A DNA stretch of 6,140 nt. It comes from Solibacillus silvestris_B. Its GTDB lineage: Bacteria > Bacillota > Bacilli > Bacillales_A > Planococcaceae. Positions 1-6,004 of the stretch are shown in pieces; position 1 is the stretch's first letter; each line of letters begins with the position of its first letter. The stretch lies in assembly GCF_051967575.1 (NCBI RefSeq), contig NZ_JBQCJW010000063.1:1-6140 (forward strand), read 5' to 3'. Both the position numbers and the translations under genes were made by a program. A model generated the notes under the pieces. That model did no database searches. It saw only the letters and a list, made by a program, of their open reading frames with translations, and was not told the origin of the DNA.

Positions 1-6
1 AGAAAA

Positions 7-44
7 AGAGAGTACAGGAACGAATTTTCGTTCCTGTACTCTCT
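7..44. terminator. Long perfect hairpin, terminator-like on the minus strand
   Basis: Positions 7-24 and 27-44 are exact reverse complements (18 bp) with only TT between them, so the folded RNA would have a roughly 4-nt loop. On the minus strand the stem is followed directly by a T-rich run (CTTTTTCT reading down from about 8 to 1), which is the form of an intrinsic terminator. On the plus strand what follows (TCACTTGTG) is not U-rich. No minus-strand gene lies immediately to the right, so this is either a terminator for leftward antisense read-through or part of a bidirectional terminator shared with a gene left of the window. The hairpin is certain as sequence; its role is inferred. Confidence 0.6.
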
Positions 45-69
45 CACTTGTGCCTAAGGGACTTTTTCA

Positions 70-774
70 GTGCCCTCATTTTTTGAACGGGCGTTTCTAC
101 TATTTAAAGCGCAGCATAATACCATATTTCTGACTTTACTGGAGAAATACGTGAACAAGTTCAATATTGGGGCACAATTTCAATATACAGATGAATTGCA
201 GCAAACCATCCAAAATGCGGGCAGCGAGCCCCTCAATCCGAATAACATTCAAAGTGTGCATACGGATTTATTTTTTGCGGAGGAAGTCCATGCCGCAACT
301 TTTAAATATCCGAATGTTATTTCGAAAGAACAGATTGTCCAGCATGTTGAAATGGCGCTCTTAAATGATGAAGCGCTCTATTGTATTCATTGGGGCTTTG
401 TAACGAATGAAATTGAAGAATTGTTCGGTAATTTATTCGTGGAGCAATTATTGTTTACATTATTTGAAGCGATTTATCAGTTAATTTTCAAACATAACGC
501 AGAAGTAAATGTCCTTTCGAAAAACGAAGGGGAGGCATTTATAAAAAATATAACGGAAGCCGAATTTTTCAAGCTGTTGATGGAGCTTGAAGAAAAGCTT
601 CAATCGACCGTTGTGCATTCTACATCAGGAAGCGTGAAAATCCCTATCCATTTTGGGTTTATCCATACAGACCAATTGCCAAAAGATCAGGTTTCGTACG
701 AACAGTTGGCTGCTTTTGCAGATGCGGGCCTTTATTATGCAAAATCCCATGGCCAGCTTTATATTTACAGTTAA
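70..774 (+). CDS. Degenerate GGDEF-domain protein, probably non-catalytic
   Basis: This is a 234-aa protein starting at GTG. An in-frame TAA at 55-57 rules out a longer frame, and AAGGGA at 56-61 lies 8 nt upstream as a modest ribosome binding site. Residues about 78-234 follow the GGDEF fold by eye. KYPNVISKEQIVQHVEMAL sits where active enzymes have the D-x-LTGL-x-NR helix. ELFGNLFVEQLL matches the YGH..GD segment, EGEAF (153-157) takes the place of GGDEF, and ADAGLYYAKSHGQ (217-229) matches the C-terminal AD-ALY-AK-x-GR signature. The DxD metal ligands, the GGDEF glutamate pair and the RxxD inhibitory site are missing, so diguanylate cyclase activity is very unlikely. It may be a nucleotide-binding or purely structural relic. 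Residues 1-75 match nothing I recognise and show no clear membrane segment. The family call rests on pattern matching only. Confidence 0.6.
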   Translation: MPSFFERAFLLFKAQHNTIFLTLLEKYVNKFNIGAQFQYTDELQQTIQNAGSEPLNPNNIQSVHTDLFFAEEVHAATFKYPNVISKEQIVQHVEMALLNDEALYCIHWGFVTNEIEELFGNLFVEQLLFTLFEAIYQLIFKHNAEVNVLSKNEGEAFIKNITEAEFFKLLMELEEKLQSTVVHSTSGSVKIPIHFGFIHTDQLPKDQVSYEQLAAFADAGLYYAKSHGQLYIYS

Positions 775-785
775 TTTAAAATAAT

Positions 786-814
786 TTGAAAAATCTTCAC
801 CGAAGCTATACAAT
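786..814 (+). promoter_or_regulatory. Sigma-A promoter of the trp T-box/trpEG operon
   Basis: TTGAAA (786-791) and TACAAT (809-814) are separated by exactly 17 nt, giving a good vegetative promoter. It places the transcript start near 821, just before the first T-box stem I elements. It lies 12 nt after the stop of the upstream GGDEF-like gene. Confidence 0.65.
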
Positions 815-821
815 AAGATGT

Positions 822-1041
822 ATAGTAAAAGCGATGATGAAAAAAGAGTAGTGAAGTTTCGTTTTTTAGAGAGCTGACGGTCGGTGGGAGTCGGTAAACG
901 CGCTTCATGAATGGGATTTCTAGCTGCACAGAGGAAATGCTGTGCCGTAGCTCTCACGTTACGAGATTTGAGTGGACTAGCAATAGTCAATAAAGGTGGC
1001 ACCACGGCTCTTTCGTCCTTTAAAAGCGAAAGGGCCTTTTT
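822..1041 (+). promoter_or_regulatory. T-box leader, tRNA-Trp responsive
   Basis: This is a tRNA-sensing transcription-attenuation leader. Stem I is visible: AGTA (847-850), GTGAAG (851-856) pairing with CTTCAT (903-908), CGTTT (860-864) with AAACG (896-900), and CTGAC (874-878) with GTCGG (890-894) around the conserved GGTCGGTG loop. In the specifier loop GAA is followed by TGG at 912-914, the Trp codon, then a purine. A GACTA/TAGTC stem III (975-988) precedes the T-box sequence AGGTGGCACCACG (994-1006). The bulge UGGC (997-1000) is complementary to a 3' end of GCCA, which fits the G73 discriminator of bacterial tRNA-Trp. Two independent contacts therefore both indicate Trp. Uncharged tRNA-Trp should stabilise the antiterminator and allow transcription of trpEG. 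Confidence 0.93.
1006..1041 (+). terminator. T-box attenuator terminator
   Basis: GGCTCTTTCG (1006-1015) pairs with CGAAAGGGCC (1027-1036), with one G-U pair, and is followed by TTTTT (1037-1041). The 5' arm starts within the last base of the T-box sequence, so terminator and antiterminator are mutually exclusive. This is the off state when tRNA-Trp is charged. Confidence 0.92.
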
Positions 1042-1081
1042 GTGTTGTGCAGAATAATAGAAGAGCTGAGGAGAGATGAGC

Positions 1082-2470
1082 ATGTTAGCAGAGACAAAGC
1101 AGTATGCAATGAAGCAATTGAATGGGGATACATTTACGCCTATATCAATTTATGAAGCACTTAAAGGAACGAAAAAAGTATTGTTTGAATCGAATGCCAA
1201 ATTTAAACATAGTGGACGGTATTCGTTTATCGCTTTTAATCCAGTGGGGGAGCTGAAAGGAAATGCTGCTTCCAGCTCATACTGTATACATGAACAACAA
1301 TTGAAAACCGTGCAACAACCAGTATTGGCTTTATTGAAGGAGCTTTTGCCGCTTCAGAATGAAAAATACCCATTTGCGTTTTTTGGCGGGGCGATCGGTT
1401 ATTTTGCATATGAGACAGCTTTTCACTTTGAGCAAATCGGCGAAGTGACGGGCGATGTATACAATATGCCGGATGTCCATGTTTATTTTTATGAAACATT
1501 TATCGTCATGGACCATTTGCTGCAGCAAGTTTCAATAGTAGCAATGGATTTATTTCAAAAAGGTCATAAGATGGAATACATGCAGCAAAAAGTGGAAGAT
1601 ATAGAGCACATGATTACAGCATCATTGCCATTTAAGCAGCTTGATCCGATTCATATAGAATTTACTCCGACAATTGAAAAAGAGCGCTATATGGAGATGG
1701 TGGAAACAGCGAAAGAACATATTCGAAGAGGGGATATATTCCAAGTCGTATTATCGCAAACATTTGAAGCGCCATATAATGAACAGCCGTTTACACTATA
1801 CCGGAAACTGCGCACGACGAATGCATCCCCTTATATGTTTTATATGGAATTTGGGGATTACACCGTCTTGGGAACATCACCGGAAAGCTTAGTGAAAGTT
1901 CAAAATGGACTTGTGACGACAAATCCGATTGCAGGAACAAAACCGCGCGGCAATACAGTGCAGGAAGATGAGAAATTTGCAAGTATGCTTTTACAAGATG
2001 AAAAGGAAATTGCCGAGCATAAAATGTTGGTCGATTTAGGGCGCAATGATATTGGTCGTGTCGCGCAAACTGGCACGGTGGAAGTAACGAAATATATGGA
2101 AATCGAAAAATATAAATTTGTAATGCATATCGTATCGGAAGTAACCGGGAAATTACGGGAAGATGCCCACTTAGTTGATGTTTTAGCATCGAGTTTGCCT
2201 GCGGGAACTGTGTCGGGAGCGCCGAAAATTCGCGCAATGCAAATTATAAATCGTTTGGAACATCGTAAGCGCGGCATTTATGCAGGGGCTATCGGCTATT
2301 TATCGGCTTCTGGCAATATGGATTTGGCACTTGCCATTCGCACGATGATCGTCAAGGACGGGAAAGCATATGTACAAGCAGGGGCAGGAATCGTATATGA
2401 TTCAGTGCCGGAGATGGAATATGAAGAAACGCTGAATAAAGCGAAAGCGTTGCTGGAGGTGCGCCGATGA
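1082..2470 (+). CDS. trpE: Anthranilate synthase component I
   Basis: This large subunit converts chorismate to anthranilate using ammonia from TrpG, the first committed step of tryptophan synthesis. The protein is 462 aa. I chose ATG 1082 because AGGAG (1069-1073) is 8 nt upstream; an in-frame ATG at 1076 would leave only 2 nt. The N-terminal domain carries LFES (residues 34-37), equivalent to the LLES motif that binds feedback-inhibiting tryptophan. The C-terminal chorismate-binding domain (about 200-460) has FQVVLSQ, EHKMLVDLGRND, MHIVSEVTG, LPAGTVSGAPK (372-382) and the AGAGIVYDSVPE region. PIAGTKPRG (282-290) carries Ala where PabB enzymes have the catalytic Lys of PIKGT, so this is TrpE and not aminodeoxychorismate synthase. 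The Trp T-box upstream agrees. The gene overlaps trpG by ATGA. Confidence 0.95.
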   Translation: MLAETKQYAMKQLNGDTFTPISIYEALKGTKKVLFESNAKFKHSGRYSFIAFNPVGELKGNAASSSYCIHEQQLKTVQQPVLALLKELLPLQNEKYPFAFFGGAIGYFAYETAFHFEQIGEVTGDVYNMPDVHVYFYETFIVMDHLLQQVSIVAMDLFQKGHKMEYMQQKVEDIEHMITASLPFKQLDPIHIEFTPTIEKERYMEMVETAKEHIRRGDIFQVVLSQTFEAPYNEQPFTLYRKLRTTNASPYMFYMEFGDYTVLGTSPESLVKVQNGLVTTNPIAGTKPRGNTVQEDEKFASMLLQDEKEIAEHKMLVDLGRNDIGRVAQTGTVEVTKYMEIEKYKFVMHIVSEVTGKLREDAHLVDVLASSLPAGTVSGAPKIRAMQIINRLEHRKRGIYAGAIGYLSASGNMDLALAIRTMIVKDGKAYVQAGAGIVYDSVPEMEYEETLNKAKALLEVRR

Positions 2471-3048
2471 TTTTACTAATCGATAATTATGATTCATTTA
2501 CGTATAATTTATATCATCAAATCGCGAAGTTCGGCGAAGAAGTGAATATCGTTCGAAATGATGCTATTACAGTTGAAGATATTCGAGCGATGCAGCCTAA
2601 AGCGATCGTCATTTCTCCAGGACCGGGAGAACCGAAAGAAGCGGGCATCGTCGTTGAAATGATTCAACAATTATATAAACAATTGCCGATTTTAGGTATT
2701 TGCTTAGGACATCAATCGATCGGGGAAGCTTTTGGCGCAACTATCAGCAGGGCAAATAATATTATGCACGGCAAGACAAGTAAACTAAGCTATGAGAAGA
2801 AAGGTTTGCTGCAGCAATTGGCAGGGGAAGTTGAAGTGATGCGCTATCATTCGCTCATTGTCGAAAAAGAAACAGTGCATGAAGACTTTGAAATCATCGC
2901 AACAAGTGCTGACGACAATGAAGTAATGGCCATTCAACACCGGCTGTTCCCTCTTTTCGGATTGCAGTTTCATCCGGAGTCGATAGGCACAGAAGCCGGA
3001 GATGCGATGATCCGTACATTTTTGCAAAAAACTAAAAGCCAACAGTAG
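2467..3048 (+). CDS. trpG: Anthranilate synthase component II (glutamine amidotransferase)
   Basis: This is a 193-aa class I glutamine amidotransferase, full length for TrpG/PabA. It hydrolyses glutamine and passes ammonia to TrpE. Visible motifs are DNYDSFTYNL near the N-terminus, SPGPGEP (50-56), the nucleophile elbow GICLGHQ with Cys79, HGK (101-103), and the catalytic pair His169/Glu171 in QFHPES. GGAGGT (2455-2460) lies 6 nt upstream of the ATG, inside the end of trpE, and the ATGA overlap indicates translational coupling in equal amounts. In Bacillus subtilis one PabA serves both folate and tryptophan synthesis. Here control by a Trp T-box suggests dedication to tryptophan, with another pabA expected in a folate operon, but sequence alone does not exclude a dual role. 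Confidence 0.92.
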   Translation: MILLIDNYDSFTYNLYHQIAKFGEEVNIVRNDAITVEDIRAMQPKAIVISPGPGEPKEAGIVVEMIQQLYKQLPILGICLGHQSIGEAFGATISRANNIMHGKTSKLSYEKKGLLQQLAGEVEVMRYHSLIVEKETVHEDFEIIATSADDNEVMAIQHRLFPLFGLQFHPESIGTEAGDAMIRTFLQKTKSQQ

Positions 3049-3067
3049 CTATATATTATTTTAATAG

Positions 3068-3106
3068 GCAAAGGCAGTCTTGGGGAATTAGCCCGGCTGC
3101 CTTTGC
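3068..3106. terminator. Bidirectional terminator between trpG and the SDR gene
   Basis: GCAAAGGCAG (3068-3077) and CTGCCTTTGC (3097-3106) form a perfect 10-bp stem around a 19-nt loop. The plus-strand side continues with TGTTATT and the minus-strand side with an AT-rich run (CTATTAAAATAATATA). The hairpin begins 20 nt after the trpG stop and ends 2 nt from the stop of the convergent gene, so it can end both transcripts. The U tracts are imperfect. Confidence 0.8.
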
Positions 3107-3108
3107 TG

Positions 3109-3843
3109 TTATTGAGCTGTCATGCCGCCGTCGATGACAAATTCTGCCCCTGTTGAGTAGCTTGACTCATCGGAAGCAAGGAACAGTACCATATTTGAAA
3201 CTTCCTCCGGCTGGGCCACTCTTTTTAGCGGGATATGCTGTGAAAATGCTTCAACTGCAGATTTTGTGTCTTCTTGCATGACCATTGGTGTTGCGATAAC
3301 ACCGGGATGAACCGAATTTACGCGAATGCCCATTGGCGCTAAATTAATAGCCGCTGCTTTCGTCATGCCACGCACAGCGAATTTCGTGTCTGTGTAGCCG
3401 ATAGCCCCCGCCACTAAACCGTTCATCGACGAAATGTTCACGATAGAGCCTCCGCCTGCCTTCATCATAGAGGGAGCTGCTGTTTTCATACCGATGAATA
3501 CTGACAGCTGGTTAATATCCACTATTCGTTTATATTCGTCCACCGTCATATCGAGCATACTTTTCGCCATCGTAATTCCGGCATTGTTCACTAATACATT
3601 CACTGGACCAAATGTTTGTTCAGCCATCGCCAATACGGTTGCCCAGTCTTCTTCGCTTGCAACATTTTGTTTCACAAATACTGCATTTTCGCCAAGCTCT
3701 GTCGCCAATGCCTGACCTTTTTCCTCATTTAAGTCTGTTAAAACAACTTTAGCGCCTTCTGCAATGAACAGGCGAGCATGTGATTCTCCCATCCCTTGAG
3801 CGGCACCTGTAATGACCGCAACTTTGTTTTCCAAACGCCCCAT
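3109..3843 (-). CDS. Short-chain dehydrogenase/reductase (SDR) family oxidoreductase
   Basis: This is a 244-aa cytosolic NAD(P)-dependent oxidoreductase of the classical SDR family, close to the usual 250 aa. The Rossmann nucleotide site TGAAQGMG is at 12-19, and Asp37 after beta-2 (LTDLN) suggests NAD(H) rather than NADP(H). NNAG is at 86-89, the active-site Asn is probably Asn111, Ser139 lies in NISS, and Tyr150/Lys154 form YTDTK. The C-terminal GAEFVIDGG is typical of FabG and 3-alpha/20-beta-hydroxysteroid dehydrogenase-like members. The Ser-Tyr distance is two residues shorter than in FabG. A frame-extending ATG six codons upstream is rejected because AAGGAG overlaps it and lies 9 nt before ATG 3843. 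The gap to the upstream peroxidase gene is 63 nt with no terminator, so co-transcription is likely. The substrate cannot be told from sequence. Confidence 0.88.
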   Translation of the reverse strand: MGRLENKVAVITGAAQGMGESHARLFIAEGAKVVLTDLNEEKGQALATELGENAVFVKQNVASEEDWATVLAMAEQTFGPVNVLVNNAGITMAKSMLDMTVDEYKRIVDINQLSVFIGMKTAAPSMMKAGGGSIVNISSMNGLVAGAIGYTDTKFAVRGMTKAAAINLAPMGIRVNSVHPGVIATPMVMQEDTKSAVEAFSQHIPLKRVAQPEEVSNMVLFLASDESSYSTGAEFVIDGGMTAQ

Positions 3844-3906
3844 ACAAAAACACTCCTTCATGGACGATTTCCATAGTAATAGTTTATTGCAAACTTTTTT
3901 TCATGT

Positions 3907-4377
3907 TTAAAGAAGCTTTGTAATATCATTTTCAGCCTTCAGCGGATTATCTTGAGGGGCATAACGTTTTATAACATTCCCATCACGATCGACTAAAAAC
4001 TTTGTGAAATTCCATTTGACTGATTGGCCTAAAAGTCCTTTAGCTTTAGACGATAGATGTTTGAATAATGGATGTGCCTCCACACCGTTCACCTTAATCA
4101 TTTCGTGCATCGGGAAAGTAACCCCGTAATCCAGGCGGCAAAACTCTGCAGCATCTTCACTTGAGGATAATTCCTGCTTAAACTGATCAGAAGGGAAACC
4201 GAGTACAATAAATCCTTCATCTTTATATTTTTCATAAAGTTCTTCAAGCTGGGAAAATTGATTCGTAAACCCGCATTTGCTCGCTGTGTTGACGATCATC
4301 ATCACTTGTCCTTTATATCGATCTAGTTCATACTGTTCCCCTTTTTCGGTTCTAACGGGAATATCATAAATTTTCAT
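3907..4377 (-). CDS. Glutathione peroxidase-family thiol peroxidase (BsaA-like)
   Basis: This 156-aa cytosolic peroxidase has the full length of bacterial GPx homologues such as B. subtilis BsaA. These use Cys rather than selenocysteine and are generally reduced by thioredoxin. The peroxidatic Cys35 sits in NTASKCGFT. The rest of the catalytic tetrad is present as Gln68 (KQE) and Trp122-Asn123 in KWNFTKFLVD. Cys80 in EFCRLDYGVTFP matches the resolving Cys of yeast Gpx3. The usual FPCNQFG block reads FPSDQF (61-66) with a one-residue deletion after it, so the third conserved Cys is Ser63. AGGAGG lies 9 nt upstream of the ATG. The product probably detoxifies hydrogen peroxide or organic hydroperoxides. 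The SDR gene follows in the same direction. Confidence 0.93.
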   Translation of the reverse strand: MKIYDIPVRTEKGEQYELDRYKGQVMMIVNTASKCGFTNQFSQLEELYEKYKDEGFIVLGFPSDQFKQELSSSEDAAEFCRLDYGVTFPMHEMIKVNGVEAHPLFKHLSSKAKGLLGQSVKWNFTKFLVDRDGNVIKRYAPQDNPLKAENDITKLL

Positions 4378-4404
4378 TGATAAGTTCCTCCTCGAAACTA
4401 GAAT

Positions 4405-4858
4405 TTAATCATTTGCGTTATTTTTATCGTACGGAAAAAAGCTTATATGTAAAATAATCCATATCATGAAAGCGAAAATAGGCTGTTCCAAAAGAACAAA
4501 TTCATTGCATCTTATCGTTAATAGGAAAGTAAATCCGATTCCAAATAATAGAAGGAGCTTTGCATTTTGCAAATGTTTCAGCAGAGATTTTGTCAACGGT
4601 TGGAACTGTATAGGCCGCGCTCAAAATGCTTTGACTCAGGAAGCGACCACACGAACTAGCAGCTTATGATAATGCTTACTAGACCGAGGACGAAGATAGG
4701 GATAGACTCGCAACAGCAGGCGATACACCATAATCTCTTGAAAACTGCGGCATAAGAGGCTGTGTTACATAAAGATTGGCAAATGTGATGAAACCTGCCG
4801 CAAATAGAGCGATGTTCGTCGATGTGAATGCTTTTGTTCCTCTTTTGATATATTCCAT
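4405..4858 (-). pseudogene. MFS transporter remnant with internal deletion and frameshift
   Basis: This is the wreck of a major facilitator superfamily efflux transporter of the YnfM/YybF-like type, normally about 390-400 aa with 12 membrane helices. ATG 4858 has AAGGGA upstream and opens a 59-codon frame ending at TAG 4681-4679. It contains transmembrane helix 1, with FAAGFITFANLYVTQPLMPQ and YGVSPAVASLSLS, a very typical N-terminus. The next recognisable piece, in another frame, is IPIFVLGLVSIIISC, then an in-frame TAG, then FVWSLPESKHFE, which resembles helix 6 and the central loop. A further frame (from about 4596) gives SLLKHLQNAKLLLLFGIGF, resembling helix 7. Helices 2-5 with the motif A loop are missing, and helices 8-12 are absent or unrecognisable. 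The downstream part of that frame (to the stop at 4405) may be out of frame or a rearranged tail. No functional transporter can be made. Confidence 0.8.
4426..4453 (-). promoter_or_regulatory. Possible sigma-A promoter for the peroxidase gene
   Basis: On the minus strand TTTACA (4453 to 4448) and TACGAT (4431 to 4426) are 16 nt apart. This would give a leader of roughly 40 nt before the peroxidase ATG at 4377. The -35 is close to consensus and the -10 is weak (4 of 6). It would lie inside the tail of the MFS pseudogene. Confidence 0.35.
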
Positions 4859-4889
4859 AAAATCCCTTCAATAATAAAAATAGACCGTC

Positions 4890-4913
4890 AAAAAAGTCAT
4901 CAACTTTCATGAC
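4890..4913 (-). terminator. Weak possible terminator of the two-gene envelope operon
   Basis: On the minus strand GTCAT (4913-4909) and ATGAC (4900-4896) flank an 8-nt loop and are followed by six T (4895-4890). This is 48 nt after the stop of the MltG-like gene, a sensible place for a terminator. The stem is only 5 bp, so efficiency would be low and read-through into the pseudogene is possible. Confidence 0.3.
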
Positions 4914-4960
4914 AGCCTCCATCATGTAAACATTGTAGCTTGTATTCCCATATGGTCCTG

Positions 4961-5473
4961 TCAATCAATCGGTTGACCTGTCAACACTTTGGCGATTTGA
5001 TCGATTGTCATATCGGAACGCAAATCAAATGCGCCTTTTTGAATAGAGCGCGAATATTCTGGTTTTGCCAAATGGAGCTCAAGTTCCCGGCCATTTGAAA
5101 CAATGCCTAAATCCTCAGCCTGCTGCCCGATTGTATAAAGCGAAACATTTTCATATATATAAATGGTCGCCTCTATAACTTCCTTCTCAGTTGTCTTTTC
5201 TTCATTTGAGGGAACAGGCTGGCTAGTGGTGTTCGTTTCTTTAACCTTTGTATTTTCTGTTACAGTATTTTCCGTCTTTTCATTGACTGAACCGGTATTT
5301 TGATTGTCCAGCTGCTCATATAGCCCTGCAACTTGCTCTTCATATTCCTTCAATTGCTGCTCGTATGCGGCGATTTTTTCAGGTTCGGAATGGGTAGCAA
5401 ATTGTTCGGATAAAGCCATGCCTGCACCTGCGACAAATAAACCGATTCCAAATGCCCGCAGTGATGATTTCAT
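4961..5473 (-). CDS. Membrane-anchored protein with MltG N-terminal (LysM-like) domain
   Basis: This is a 170-aa protein. A single hydrophobic segment (about 6-21, RAFGIGLFVAGAGMAL) follows a short basic start and probably anchors the protein with its body outside the cell. Residues 32-55 are charged and coiled-coil-like, and 56-100 form a low-complexity T/E/N/K linker. Residues 101-168 resemble the small LysM-like domain at the N-terminus of the endolytic murein transglycosylase MltG (YceG): ATIYIYENVSLYTIGQQAED, then LGIVSNGRELELHL, IQKGAFDLRSDMTIDQIAK and VLTGQP. The large catalytic YceG domain with its essential Glu is absent, and the protein ends cleanly. It may bind or position at peptidoglycan without cutting it. 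Its ATG overlaps the upstream stop as ATGA, with GGAGGT 5 nt upstream, so translation is coupled. The family match is by eye. Confidence 0.72.
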   Translation of the reverse strand: MKSSLRAFGIGLFVAGAGMALSEQFATHSEPEKIAAYEQQLKEYEEQVAGLYEQLDNQNTGSVNEKTENTVTENTKVKETNTTSQPVPSNEEKTTEKEVIEATIYIYENVSLYTIGQQAEDLGIVSNGRELELHLAKPEYSRSIQKGAFDLRSDMTIDQIAKVLTGQPID

Positions 5474-5934
5474 GGTTGACCTCCATTTGCCAATATCGAT
5501 TCAATTTGGCCATGTGATAAGGTGGAGCGCTTATTAATTTCATCAATCGATAAACCTTGACTGTTTAATGCTAAAACTTGGCTCACTAAAATACTGTTAA
5601 TCGGCTTTGAGCTGTTTTGCGGATTAGCCTTCGTTTGCGCACCATAGCTTTGGGCCACTTTCACTTGTGCCGCAACTTGCTGAAAGGAGGCGAACGCATC
5701 TTGCTGTTTTGCGTTAGGCTGTACAGTTGCAGGCGGTCTTACTTGGAAGTTCGGTTCAACTAGCAATTCCTCTTCCAATGTTTTAATGCGGCGTTTTAAA
5801 GAATTCGTTTCTTGGTAAATATTAATCGATAAATCTTCCACATCTTTTTCAACTTGAGCAGATTTATCTTTAAAAAATAATGATAAGATGATTGTGGCGA
5901 TCCCGACAATCATTAATATCGAAGAAAATCCCAT
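5470..5934 (-). CDS. Small membrane-anchored SwrB/YlxL-like (DUF6115-type) protein
   Basis: This is a 154-aa protein with GGAGGA 6 nt upstream of the ATG. Residues 4-21 form one transmembrane helix (SSILMIVGIATIILSLFF), 25-58 a charged amphipathic stretch likely to form a coiled coil, and 59-112 a Pro/Gln/Ala-rich linker. Residues 114-149 (SILVSQVLALNSQGLSIDEI, then NKRSTLSHGQIESILAN) look like a helix-turn-helix of the kind ending SwrB/YlxL and other DUF6115 proteins. That architecture (membrane anchor, coil, C-terminal HTH-like module) matches B. subtilis SwrB, which helps flagellar assembly. SwrB itself sits between sigD and rpsB, however, and no such neighbours are visible here, so no flagellar role is claimed. 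It is translationally coupled to the MltG-like gene downstream. Confidence 0.65.
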   Translation of the reverse strand: MGFSSILMIVGIATIILSLFFKDKSAQVEKDVEDLSINIYQETNSLKRRIKTLEEELLVEPNFQVRPPATVQPNAKQQDAFASFQQVAAQVKVAQSYGAQTKANPQNSSKPINSILVSQVLALNSQGLSIDEINKRSTLSHGQIESILANGGQP

Positions 5935-5981
5935 TTCTATTCCTCCGTTTCCACAGTTCCTTCATTTGTTTATGTAGTAGT

Positions 5982-6001
5982 TTGTACAACTAAGTGTACA
6001 A
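5982..6001. promoter_or_regulatory. Dyad TTGTACA-N6-TGTACAA in the leader of the envelope operon
   Basis: This is a perfect 7-bp inverted repeat, TTGTACA (5982-5988) and TGTACAA (5995-6001), with a 6-nt spacer. It sits between the proposed promoter and the ATG at 5934. The 20-bp size suits a dimeric repressor operator, but a small RNA hairpin is equally possible. It does not fit the GlnR/TnrA consensus. The regulator is unknown. Confidence 0.4.
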
Positions 6002-6004
6002 TTG

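Noticed and set aside
625..1083. 152-aa minus-strand open frame
   Set aside because: It lies antisense across the end of the GGDEF-like gene, the trp promoter and the whole T-box leader. It has no ribosome binding site logic and resembles no protein family.
1674..2277. Several alternative-frame open frames inside trpE
   Set aside because: trpE motifs run continuously through the region. The other frames lack recognisable domains and are shadows.
1082..2470. Identification as pabB (aminodeoxychorismate synthase component I)
   Set aside because: The PIKGT lysine of PabB is Ala here (PIAGT), an LLES-type Trp-binding motif is present, and the gene is under a Trp T-box.
4466..4669. 67-aa plus-strand open frame over the MFS remnant
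   Set aside because: It is an antisense shadow. The family-like sequence is on the minus strand.
4656..4964. 102-aa minus-strand open frame
   Set aside because: It begins at a TTG overlapping the MltG-like stop and runs out of frame over the MFS remnant. Only its last residues (IPIFVLGLVSIIISC) look like genuine, shifted MFS sequence.
4932..4964. TTGACA/TACAAT promoter on the minus strand upstream of the MFS remnant
   Set aside because: The two hexamers are good individually, but the spacer is 21 nt, too long for a normal sigma-A promoter and longer than the 19 nt of MerR-type promoters. It could be a relic, but it is not supportable.
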